Below are positions 1 to 7,171 of a stretch of DNA of 64,000 nt, in pieces (within the stretch, counting starts at the first letter, position 1; each line of letters starts with the position of its first letter). This stretch comes from Marinomonas maritima. GTDB taxonomy: Bacteria > Pseudomonadota > Gammaproteobacteria > Pseudomonadales > Marinomonadaceae. The notes under the pieces were generated by a model, which saw only the letters and a list, made by a program, of their open reading frames with translations, had not been told where the DNA came from and did no database searches. The DNA lies in assembly GCF_024435075.2 (NCBI RefSeq), contig NZ_JAMZEG020000005.1:175422-239421 (forward strand), given 5' to 3'. The position numbers and the translations under genes are program-made.

Positions 1-300
1 GACCTAGATCGCGCCATTGCAGAAAGCGCGACGAAAGGCTTTGTGAAAGTCTTAACCGTGCCGGGGAAAGATAAAATCTTGGGCGTTACCATTGTGGGAG
101 AACATTCTGGCGAGTTATTGGCTGAGTTTGTTTTAGCAATGAAACACGGCTTAGGTTTGAATAAAATCTTAGGCACGATTCATACCTACCCAACATGGGC
201 GGAATCCAATAAATACGCAGCAGGCGAGTGGAAACGCGCTCATACACCAGAGCGCATATTGGCTTGGGTCGAAAAATACCATACATGGCGTCGAGGTTAA
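1..300 (+). CDS. FAD/NAD-dependent disulfide oxidoreductase, C-terminal part (5' end outside window)
   Basis: The reading frame is open from the first base and ends at TAA 298-300, so only the last 99 residues are visible. They match the C-terminal dimerisation domain of class I pyridine-nucleotide disulfide oxidoreductases (mercuric reductase / dihydrolipoamide dehydrogenase style), including a HTYPTWAE stretch where the family has its His-Pro-(Thr/Ser) motif. An exact protein-level copy of this segment recurs at 6852-7151. The substrate cannot be told without the N-terminal half. In related bacteria such genes often precede a DUF547 gene, and a remnant of one follows directly here. Confidence 0.8.
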   Translation, partial: DLDRAIAESATKGFVKVLTVPGKDKILGVTIVGEHSGELLAEFVLAMKHGLGLNKILGTIHTYPTWAESNKYAAGEWKRAHTPERILAWVEKYHTWRRG

Positions 301-314
301 GTGGATGAAAAAGT
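1..314 (+). repeat. Direct repeat copy 1 (oxidoreductase 3' end) flanking metallophore cluster
   Basis: Bases 1-300 align without gaps to 6852-7151 with 11 mismatches. Weaker similarity continues about 14 bases past the stop codon. All 11 differences are synonymous. The repeat probably starts before the window, since copy 2 carries at least 21 more coding bases upstream (6831-6851). The two copies bracket the six-gene metallophore operon. Confidence 0.9.
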
Positions 315-517
315 GGCTGATTATCTTGTTCGCTGTTATTGGACTGCAAAGTGCGGTGGCCAATGCTGAAAACGCCTTTGATCACTCATTAGAGGCATTT
401 TTGGTGAATTATGCTGAGAATCTGAACTTGACAGCGGAAGTGATTGCGAAAGTAAAAAGCAAAGATTTAAGCATCAAATTCTTAAGCTACGATTGGAATC
501 TAAATAAGATATTGTAA
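305..517 (+). pseudogene. DUF547-family remnant with internal deletion
   Basis: This 70-residue ORF starts five bases after the oxidoreductase stop. It has a clear N-terminal signal peptide (MKKWLIILFAVIGLQSAVANA) followed by FDHS. It ends with FLSYDWNLN, which resembles the C-terminal F-x-YDWSLN signature of DUF547 secreted proteins. Full-length DUF547 proteins are roughly 250 residues, so the middle appears to be missing while the frame was kept. The fusion of both ends suggests an in-frame deletion, perhaps made when the neighbouring cluster was inserted. A genuine short secreted protein is the alternative. Confidence 0.5.
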
Positions 518-556
518 ATCGGTTTAAATAGAGCAGCAAAAAAAGCTCATATAGGT

Positions 557-595
557 TGTACAATACTGCGCCTTAAAGAAGGGCAGTATTGTACA
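557..595. terminator. 13-bp perfect inverted repeat, probable bidirectional terminator
   Basis: TGTACAATACTGC (557-569) is repeated as its exact complement at 583-595 with a 13-base loop. It lies between the convergent DUF547 remnant and the metallophore operon. On the plus side it is followed within 10 bases by a T run (GGGCTTTTTTA). On the minus side it is followed by a longer T run about 20 bases away. No other role is evident, although a regulator site cannot be excluded. Confidence 0.55.
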
Positions 596-612
596 TACGT
601 AGGGCTTTTTTA

Positions 613-1464
613 TTACTTAGCTATTTTTAATTTATTCTCTGGCCAAGAAAGTAAAATGCAAGAAACGACAATAATGGCACCACCTAAAATCGTTAACCAA
701 TCTGGGATTTCACTCCAAAAAATCACCCCCCACAAAATGTTAAATGCTAAGCCAATATACCGTGTAACGGCAACGATACCTGCATTTTCATGTGTAAAGG
801 CCTTGGTTAAGAAAATTTGTCCCAATAGGGAAACCACACCAATAGCCATTAAGTACATCCAAGCTATTCCCTGCGGCATAACAAACTCATCTTTCATCAG
901 AATGGCCGAGATAACTGTCGCGGTAGCCAAAAAGTAAAATATAATCTCATACGTGTGGTGGCTTTTACTTAAATGCCGAATGGTTACCGACGCACTTGCG
1001 GCAAATACCGCACTCGCAATACCTGCAATGGCATACACATTAAATGCACTGTAGCCAAAGGGATCCACCACCATTCCAACTCCGACTAAAATCATAGGCA
1101 GTAAAATTTTGGCCTTGGTTGGCAAGCGCTCTCCAAAAAGAAAATTAGAAAGAATAATCACGAAGAAAGGTGATAAATAAGCCAAAATAGCGGCATCAGC
1201 CAATGGTATATGAGCAATGGTATATACAAATGCCAACAGATAGAGCGCTCCAAATATCCCCCTAAGGACTAATAAAGGCACGCCTTGGTTTGAGAATGTT
1301 ACCCGAGCTTGAAACATTAAAAAAAGCACCAAAACGGTTCCAATAATACTACGGAAGAAAACGATCTCCGCACTTGGAATAGTTAAACTTGCCGCTTTAA
1401 TAAGAGCATTCATCACGCTAAAAACTAATGCCGACGCGATAGCTAGAAAAACCCCTTTATTCAT
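613..1464 (-). CDS. cntI: EamA-family (DMT superfamily) exporter, probable metallophore exporter CntI
   Basis: A 283-residue, strongly hydrophobic protein with about ten membrane segments in two EamA halves, typical of drug/metabolite transporters in the inner membrane. It is the last gene of the operon and overlaps the end of cntM by 8 bases (start ATG 1464; cntM stop 1457-1459), so the two are probably translationally coupled. In Pseudomonas the EamA protein CntI exports pseudopaline and its gene follows cntL-cntM in the same order. The export role here is inferred from family and position; the sequence does not reveal the substrate. Confidence 0.8.
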   Translation of the reverse strand: MNKGVFLAIASALVFSVMNALIKAASLTIPSAEIVFFRSIIGTVLVLFLMFQARVTFSNQGVPLLVLRGIFGALYLLAFVYTIAHIPLADAAILAYLSPFFVIILSNFLFGERLPTKAKILLPMILVGVGMVVDPFGYSAFNVYAIAGIASAVFAASASVTIRHLSKSHHTYEIIFYFLATATVISAILMKDEFVMPQGIAWMYLMAIGVVSLLGQIFLTKAFTHENAGIVAVTRYIGLAFNILWGVIFWSEIPDWLTILGGAIIVVSCILLSWPENKLKIAK

Positions 1465-2923
1465 TATGGTTCCTTAGGTTACGGTTCGTCATGGAAATAT
1501 TATAATCAAGTGAATTCAAAATGATGTCGACAACGTGCTGGGATGACTGCCTTAAATTATTGATAAGTTTATTGTTTAGATTGTTTTTTTCTAAACGAAA
1601 GTTTGTTTCAAACCATGTTTCAAACCGAAAAATGAATTCTGAAATTGCCATAACAGAAATTTGCAAAGCCTTGGCTAGAAAATAAAAGACATACATGGCT
1701 TTCATGTCCTCTAACGGCACCCTGGGTAATGTGAATACATCACCATGATAAGATGCCTTGGGAAATGCTACCGCAGAGAAATCAAAATAACGGCCAGCGT
1801 CATCAGGTTCTGAAAATGGATCGACCAAAATAGATGCATAACGTACGTACAGCAAATATTCCTGCTTATTAGTCGGATATTTTTCAAAATTTTCAATATC
1901 GAAACGCCCAATACTTTCCTCTAAAACAGGATAATTATCATCGTTAAGAAACTTTAATAAGTTGATCGGCTCTGCATTTAGCCTTATCACAATTTTTGAG
2001 ATTTCCTTCCATAATTGCACCATTTCTTTCATCGCAGTTGGTGTGATTGGGCCTTCGGGAAAAAGTTTATACATATACTTCGGCGGGCCTGTTTTCTTTA
2101 ATATTTGCTCTAAAGAAAATGGGTTAACGAACAAAGGAGGATGGACATAAGCCGTAATACTCCTCGCCTCCACACTAAAGCAATCAGCCATAGTAATCAC
2201 ATCGATATCAACTGAATTCAACATATCAACTAATACACCCATTACATGTGAAGAGCGTTTTTGATCAACTAAATTAGATGCTGATATGTAAATTCGTTTC
2301 TTACGAGCTTTGGTTATGACATTAATCCGGCTGCTTATCCATTTGTCACTCACATCTTTCAGTACTGTATTCTTATCATTGAATACCGTGCTCTTTGTCG
2401 CAGCAAAATAAGTCGAAAAACTCAATACTTCAATATTGCGATTGGTGCATTGAAACTGATGTTTAACAATTAGATGCGAGCCAAATGAAGGTGACAGTAA
2501 AATAACACGCTTAATCTTATCGAGCTGCTGCAATGGAATTTGCTTTAACACATGCTGATAGCAGTCGGCGGGTACACAAAGCACTATGGTATCCCACTGA
2601 TTATCAATGTGCGTTAATTGTTCATAACATTGATCAAAATGAGCAGTGCCCGCCAGTGATGATAATGCTGGCTTAGTTGATCTCACGCTAACTTGATTAA
2701 GTTGTTTATATTGTTGAAGAAAGTCGGACCAATGATCCGAACAACGACTAGCAATACCGAGCCGTTGTGTCCAGCCACGAGCAAAAATCACAGCCATTTG
2801 AACAGCGGCGGGGCCGGCACCAATGAGTAACGTATTACCTAGAGCCTCTCTATTTTTTTGATCTTTTTGACTACTACCAATTTGGGAGGAAGAGGTTTGA
2901 GCTGCAGATATTAAATTATCCAT
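1457..2923 (-). CDS. cntM: Opine metallophore (staphylopine/pseudopaline-type) dehydrogenase CntM
   Basis: The 488-residue protein carries the signatures of the staphylopine dehydrogenase family: a Rossmann GAGPAA motif (about 35-40), YVHPPLF (259-265) with the conserved family histidine, YKLFPEGPIT (285-294) and an EYLLYVRYASILVDPFSEPD-type block near 350. Known members join the nicotianamine-like CntL product to an alpha-keto acid (pyruvate or 2-oxoglutarate) by NAD(P)H-dependent reductive amination in the cytoplasm. An extension of about 30 residues precedes the Rossmann start compared with the S. aureus enzyme. The ATG at 2923 lies one base after the cntL stop, with GGAG inside cntL as its ribosome site. 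Which keto acid is used cannot be read from the sequence alone. Confidence 0.93.
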   Translation of the reverse strand: MDNLISAAQTSSSQIGSSQKDQKNREALGNTLLIGAGPAAVQMAVIFARGWTQRLGIASRCSDHWSDFLQQYKQLNQVSVRSTKPALSSLAGTAHFDQCYEQLTHIDNQWDTIVLCVPADCYQHVLKQIPLQQLDKIKRVILLSPSFGSHLIVKHQFQCTNRNIEVLSFSTYFAATKSTVFNDKNTVLKDVSDKWISSRINVITKARKKRIYISASNLVDQKRSSHVMGVLVDMLNSVDIDVITMADCFSVEARSITAYVHPPLFVNPFSLEQILKKTGPPKYMYKLFPEGPITPTAMKEMVQLWKEISKIVIRLNAEPINLLKFLNDDNYPVLEESIGRFDIENFEKYPTNKQEYLLYVRYASILVDPFSEPDDAGRYFDFSAVAFPKASYHGDVFTLPRVPLEDMKAMYVFYFLAKALQISVMAISEFIFRFETWFETNFRLEKNNLNNKLINNLRQSSQHVVDIILNSLDYNISMTNRNLRNHNE

Positions 2924-2924
2924 G

Positions 2925-3704
2925 TCAGCATTTCTCCATCATAACCACTTCGTACACGGCATGTTGATTTTCAAGCGATATATTACGCCAACCAAGAGAT
3001 AAATTCGGGTTGAATGGGTAATTGAATGCCGATTTTATGCCATTACCAAACCGCACTAGAATACAGGTATTTTCAGATATTAGAGGCCGAAGCTGCGCCA
3101 ATGCTTCCCATTTATGTTCAACAAGAGATGCTATGATTACATGAGTTGGTGTATAACGCTTTAGAACCTCATTAAGCGGTTCATGAGTAAAGGAAACCTT
3201 TCGGTTCATATTACTAAGGCTCAATGCCAGTTGTACGGCTTTTTCATCAATATCGACCCCCAACACATTGGCACCTGTCAATTGAGAAATAGTGATGACT
3301 GATAGTGGATACGAACCCGAACCAATAAACAGAACTTTGGAGCCCTGATGTATTTTTGCTTCTTTCAGCTCTGCCGACGCGCTGATACTCAGCCTCTCTA
3401 AATACTGAGTCATGTCTAAAGTGTGTGATTTCGCACACTCTGACTGATGCTTTTCCAACCGGCATAAAGCATGAACCGCAGTTTCTCTTAACTTCTTTAA
3501 CTGTCTATCTACTTCTCCACAACCTAAATGACGCTGCCATGTATCTTGATGGCTAGGATCGCAGATAAAATCGCACAATTGATCTAAACATTCTTGAACG
3601 AGGAGATAGCATTCGCAGCTTTCTAAGCTGTATCGAGATAAAGATGCAAGCTGCGCTTCAAAGGAGGTAATCTCCGTAAGGAGTTGATATTTAGCAATTA
3701 ACAT
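2925..3704 (-). CDS. cntL: Nicotianamine synthase-like aminobutyrate transferase CntL
   Basis: A 259-residue protein with the nicotianamine-synthase fold signatures: VLFIGSGSYPLS (124-135) as SAM-binding loop, GVDIDEKAVQLA (149-160) and VRFGNGIKSAFNYP (217-230). CntL enzymes transfer one aminobutyrate unit from S-adenosylmethionine to histidine, the first committed step of staphylopine and pseudopaline synthesis. The gene sits directly before cntM. No histidine racemase (cntK) gene is present, so L-histidine is the expected acceptor as in Pseudomonas; that is inference. Confidence 0.9.
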   Translation of the reverse strand: MLIAKYQLLTEITSFEAQLASLSRYSLESCECYLLVQECLDQLCDFICDPSHQDTWQRHLGCGEVDRQLKKLRETAVHALCRLEKHQSECAKSHTLDMTQYLERLSISASAELKEAKIHQGSKVLFIGSGSYPLSVITISQLTGANVLGVDIDEKAVQLALSLSNMNRKVSFTHEPLNEVLKRYTPTHVIIASLVEHKWEALAQLRPLISENTCILVRFGNGIKSAFNYPFNPNLSLGWRNISLENQHAVYEVVMMEKC

Positions 3705-3737
3705 AAGTTCCGTCTCACATTTTTTTGGACAATCTAA

Positions 3738-4523
3738 CTAGGTAATCTTGCGATCCTGATTATAAGATGGAGTAGGCCGAGTAGGCGTAACGTGCCAATG
3801 ACCTTGGTTGCAACATCCTACATCAACTTCCACTTGATACACTTGCTCAAGTAAATCTGGTCTGAGCACGAGCTTCGGTTCACCAGAGGCAACTACGCTG
3901 CCATTGTTAAGCAATAAAAGCTGATCGCTATAGCGTGCAGCTAAGGATAAATCATGCAAAACAGCCACTGTTACAGCACCACTGTCGCTAGTATATTGTT
4001 TGGCGAGATCTAAAACTTGAACTTGATGACGTAAATCTAAAGCGCTTGTTGGCTCATCGAGCAACAGTATTTTAGGTTTAGATATCAGTGCTTGAGCCAT
4101 AGCAACCATTTGCTGCTGACCACCGCTTAATGCACTGAATCGCTGTGTTGACATTGCCAGAAGACCTAAGGATTTCAGCATGTTTTCTGCGAGTAATTGC
4201 TGCTCTTCATTTACCCGCCATGTTAGTTGACTCACTAATCCCAGTAGTACCATTTCAATTACAGTTAACTGACTAGGCGATTTATTTAACTGACATAAAT
4301 AAGAAAAGCGACTCACAGGAATAGATTCAGACCCGCTACGGGTAACAACAGTGCCTTTATAAGGAATTATTCCCATCATAGCTTTCAATAAAGTGGTTTT
4401 GCCTGTTCCATTTGGCCCCAAGATGGCCGTAAATTGTCCACCTTTAAAGTTAGCAGATAGATTAGACAGGATAGGTTTTCCTCCTAACGACACCGATAGC
4501 TCTTCAACACAAAGGTTATTCAT
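3738..4523 (-). CDS. FecE-type ABC transporter ATPase (metallophore importer)
   Basis: This 261-residue ATPase has Walker A GPNGTGKT (36-43), signature LSGGQQQ, Walker B ILLLDEP and the D-loop SALD. It resembles the FecE/BtuD/FhuC class that powers import of siderophores, haem and cobalamin. Its start overlaps the permease stop by one base (4523), so the importer genes are coupled. It is followed after 33 bases by cntL. The importer genes precede the biosynthetic genes in one transcript, so the natural cargo is the metal-loaded metallophore made by the same operon. Confidence 0.9.
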   Translation of the reverse strand: MNNLCVEELSVSLGGKPILSNLSANFKGGQFTAILGPNGTGKTTLLKAMMGIIPYKGTVVTRSGSESIPVSRFSYLCQLNKSPSQLTVIEMVLLGLVSQLTWRVNEEQQLLAENMLKSLGLLAMSTQRFSALSGGQQQMVAMAQALISKPKILLLDEPTSALDLRHQVQVLDLAKQYTSDSGAVTVAVLHDLSLAARYSDQLLLLNNGSVVASGEPKLVLRPDLLEQVYQVEVDVGCCNQGHWHVTPTRPTPSYNQDRKIT

Positions 4524-5587
4524 TATGCGAACCTCTTACTAACGAGTAAATAAAGAAGAAAAGGTACACCTACTAATGATGTGACAATACCAATAGGAAT
4601 AATGGTTCCGGGCACTACTAATTTAGAGACCAGAGAGGCAAGCGCTAAAACAAGTGCTCCCATCATGGTTGCCATGGGTAAGTAAAATCGTTGATCTTCC
4701 CCTACCAACATGCGGGATAAATGTGGTGCCACCAATCCAATAAAGCCGATCGTTCCGACAAAAGACACTGCTCCGGCAGTTAACAAGGAACAAAGAAAAA
4801 ACATGCGTAGTCTGAGTTTTTCAGTTCGAATTCCCAAACTCTGAGCTCGCTCATCTCCTGCCGATAATGCCGTCAACGCCCATATTTGTGGTGCAACATA
4901 AACGAGTGAAAAGATTAAAATGACACCGGCTACCCAAACGGATGTCCAACTGGCTTTCAACAAACTACCAAATAGCCAAAAAACAATTTGCTGTAAGACT
5001 TCTGGAGACGCCATGTACTGAACAAGAGATTGCAATGCTTGGAAGAAAAAAAGCACGACTATACCCGCAAGGATAAGTACCTTCGGATCCATATTTCGCC
5101 CTTTTCCAATAAAGAAAATAGCTAAAGTAGACAGCGCAGAGGTAATAAAAGCCGACACTGGGATACCTAACCAAGCGTGCCCAAAAATGGTGAGGCCAGA
5201 CAGCATAGCTACTGCAGCACCAAACCCAGCGGCGGCAGAAACACCTAAGGTATATGGGCTTGCTAACGGGTTCGCCAGCAAGGTTTGCATTAGTCCACCT
5301 GCAAGGCCTAAAGATGCGCCAACCACTAAACATGTAAGTGTTAATGGCAGCCGTAGCTGCCAAATAATAGTAGAGTGAAGAGAGTCTCCACTAGGCCCAA
5401 GCCACAAGGTATTTAACACATCGCTGACGTTCATCCATGAAGCCCCAACACCAAGATCGGCCATGATAATTAAGATTAATGCAACAGCCGTCAAAGAAAT
5501 AAAGCGTAATCGTGATCGATTTAATTCAGCATAAATCCTTTTCGGTTTTGGGCTTTCTGGAATGGCGTTCTCAACAACCGTTTTCAT
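4523..5587 (-). CDS. FecCD-family ABC permease (metallophore importer)
   Basis: A 354-residue polytopic protein with the hallmarks of FecCD permeases: LRLPLTLTCLVVGASLGLAGGLMQTLLANPLASPYTLG-type segments near residues 80-120 and the GTIGFIGLVAPHLSRMLVG loop near 280. It probably forms a homodimer, since one permease and one ATPase gene are present. Its start (5587) overlaps the stop of the binding protein by one base. The long charged N-terminal tail (about 30 residues) before the first membrane segment is ordinary for the family. Confidence 0.9.
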   Translation of the reverse strand: MKTVVENAIPESPKPKRIYAELNRSRLRFISLTAVALILIIMADLGVGASWMNVSDVLNTLWLGPSGDSLHSTIIWQLRLPLTLTCLVVGASLGLAGGLMQTLLANPLASPYTLGVSAAAGFGAAVAMLSGLTIFGHAWLGIPVSAFITSALSTLAIFFIGKGRNMDPKVLILAGIVVLFFFQALQSLVQYMASPEVLQQIVFWLFGSLLKASWTSVWVAGVILIFSLVYVAPQIWALTALSAGDERAQSLGIRTEKLRLRMFFLCSLLTAGAVSFVGTIGFIGLVAPHLSRMLVGEDQRFYLPMATMMGALVLALASLVSKLVVPGTIIPIGIVTSLVGVPFLLYLLVSKRFA

Positions 5588-6699
5588 TAACCATCAACCC
5601 GAATCATAAATGTACCTTCTAGTTTCTGAGGCATAAACTGTTCAAAAAATGCTTGGTGAGTTTTCTTAGGATCAATGTCGTTGAATGCTTCAGGGTAAAT
5701 AGATTTAGCCAGAAACTGTAAGAAGACATGGTCATAAATAGTTCGTGTACCAGGATGGTACATTCCATAAAAATCATGACTTTTTATTGCACTAAGGTTA
5801 TTCCAGCCTTGGCGACTCAGGTACGGTATATAGCTAGCTTGGGCTTGCTTTTCCGTCGTGCCAAATCCTAATAATGCACTGTTGTCATACTTAGACCAAT
5901 GAGCGCCAGACACAAAGATCACTTCTGGATCTTGGCTTAATACATATTCAGGTGTTAAATGGGCAGAGCCTTCAAACTTTCCTGTTGCGATATTATCAGC
6001 CCCAGCGAGGTCTAGTAACTTACCCCACATAGCGGTAGAGTAACTCTTCCCATATTCCTCAGCACCACCGGTACCAATTTCAACATACACACGTCGAGCG
6101 CGTTTTTTTGTTAGATAGTCAGTAACACGGCGTTGAACGTCCATAACGGTTGCTTCATATTCATTCGCTATTTTCTCTGCTCTCTTATCTGTGCCCATTA
6201 CTTTACCGATCACACGAGTGCTTGCTAAATGTTTATCGACAGTTTGAGCATTGAAATCAACGACAACCACTTTAATGCCAGCACGCTCTAACAAATCAAC
6301 TTTGTCACCAAGTGATTTATATTGCCAATCTGCCAATAATGCGACATCCGGTTTAATAGTTAGTAATTTCTCAAAATTAAATGTTCCTGTATAAATTGAA
6401 CCAGAATCTTCTATCGTACTCAATTCAGGTATGATTTTTGTGTACATTGCCCATTGAGATTGACGAAAATCTTTCCAAGAGTCTTTAGGAAAAATAGCTA
6501 CTTTGCTATAAGCGTCCGGTCCAGCAATGGCAAGAAAATCCTCAAAATAAAAACCAAGAAAAATACGTTCAGCAGATTTTTCTAAAGTGATATTTCTACC
6601 AATTACATCTTTAAATTCAATATTTGCTTGAGCCGATGTCGCTAGAAACGCACATATCATTGCAATGGATAAGAATAACTTGTTCAGTCCTTTCATCAT
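5587..6699 (-). CDS. Periplasmic metallophore/siderophore-binding protein (FecB/TroA type)
   Basis: A 370-residue protein with an N-terminal signal peptide ending near AQA (residues about 1-25) and a FecB/TroA-like periplasmic binding fold (VIGRNITLEKSAERI near the start of the mature protein; PDVALLADWQ; DPEVIFVSGAHW). It opens the operon. ATG 6699 is preceded by GGAGTGAA, a good ribosome site. The Zur-like palindrome lies only 14-36 bases upstream, so repression would block transcription of the entire operon. Gram-negative uptake also needs a TonB-dependent receptor, and none is encoded nearby. Confidence 0.87.
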   Translation of the reverse strand: MMKGLNKLFLSIAMICAFLATSAQANIEFKDVIGRNITLEKSAERIFLGFYFEDFLAIAGPDAYSKVAIFPKDSWKDFRQSQWAMYTKIIPELSTIEDSGSIYTGTFNFEKLLTIKPDVALLADWQYKSLGDKVDLLERAGIKVVVVDFNAQTVDKHLASTRVIGKVMGTDKRAEKIANEYEATVMDVQRRVTDYLTKKRARRVYVEIGTGGAEEYGKSYSTAMWGKLLDLAGADNIATGKFEGSAHLTPEYVLSQDPEVIFVSGAHWSKYDNSALLGFGTTEKQAQASYIPYLSRQGWNNLSAIKSHDFYGMYHPGTRTIYDHVFLQFLAKSIYPEAFNDIDPKKTHQAFFEQFMPQKLEGTFMIRVDG

Positions 6700-6712
6700 T
6701 TCACTCCGAAAT

Positions 6713-6735
6713 AAATGTTATAACATAACGATTTT
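6713..6735 (-). promoter_or_regulatory. Probable Zur box upstream of the metallophore operon
   Basis: The core TGTTATAACATAACG (6716-6730) matches the gammaproteobacterial Zur palindrome TGTTATA-N-TATAACA at 12 of 14 non-spacer positions. Flanking AAA and ATTT extend the match to the longer consensus. It lies immediately upstream of the first gene of the operon. Zur represses zinc-uptake genes when zinc is sufficient, so the site points to zinc (with possible other metals) as the cargo. The assignment is by consensus only. Confidence 0.7.
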
Positions 6736-6762
6736 AATGTATAAGCGTGACAATATCCTGAC

Positions 6763-6777
6763 TGAGAATGAATATCA
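6763..6777 (-). promoter_or_regulatory. Probable Fur box upstream of the Zur box
   Basis: TGAGAATGAATATCA matches the 7-1-7 Fur consensus TGATAAT-N-ATTATCA at 12 of 14 positions. It is centred about 47 bases upstream of the Zur-like site. Dual Fur and Zur control is known for the S. aureus cnt operon, so the pair is credible here, but AT-rich leaders yield chance matches. Confidence 0.5.
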
Positions 6778-6830
6778 ATGCTTATGTTGAAATATGAATC
6801 TTAGGTTCATGAGCGAAAATTGCTTATGAA

Positions 6831-7151
6831 ATGGTTCGTTATAGCCTTGATGACTTAGATCGCGCCATTGCAGAAAGCGCGACGAAAGGCTTTGTGAAAG
6901 TCTTGACCGTGCCGGGGAAAGATAAAATCTTGGGCGTTACCATTGTGGGAGAGCATTCTGGCGAGTTATTGGCTGAGTTTGTTTTAGCGATGAAACACGG
7001 CCTAGGTTTGAATAAAATCTTAGGCACGATTCATACTTATCCGACATGGGCGGAATCCAATAAATACGCAGCAGGCGAGTGGAAACGCGCTCATACACCA
7101 GAGCGCATATTAGCTTGGGTTGAAAAATACCACACATGGCGTCGAGGTTAA
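6831..7151 (+). pseudogene. Duplicated 3' fragment of the oxidoreductase gene
   Basis: This 106-residue ORF is only the C-terminal domain of the disulfide oxidoreductase. Its last 99 residues are identical to the product of 1-300. It lacks the FAD- and NAD-binding domains and the redox cysteines, so it cannot act as an oxidoreductase alone. The sequence before ATG 6831 is unrelated operon leader, so the junction of foreign and native DNA lies near 6829. All 11 base differences from copy 1 are silent, which argues that the divergence arose in two functional genes before this copy became a fragment. Confidence 0.85.
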
Positions 7152-7165
7152 GTGGAGGAAAAGGT
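6852..7165 (+). repeat. Direct repeat copy 2 (oxidoreductase 3' end)
   Basis: Partner of the repeat at 1-314, about 96% identical at base level and in the same orientation. Similarity fades after GTGGA-GAAAA about 14 bases past the stop codon, where copy 1 has the DUF547 start codon and copy 2 has AGG instead of ATG. Recombination between the copies would delete the entire metallophore operon and restore a single gene. Confidence 0.9.
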
Positions 7166-7171
7166 TGGGGG

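Noticed and set aside
1..7165. Insertion-sequence or phage-mediated integration of the metallophore operon
   Set aside because: No transposase, integrase, tRNA or terminal inverted repeats are present; the flanks are gene-end repeats, which favours homologous recombination.
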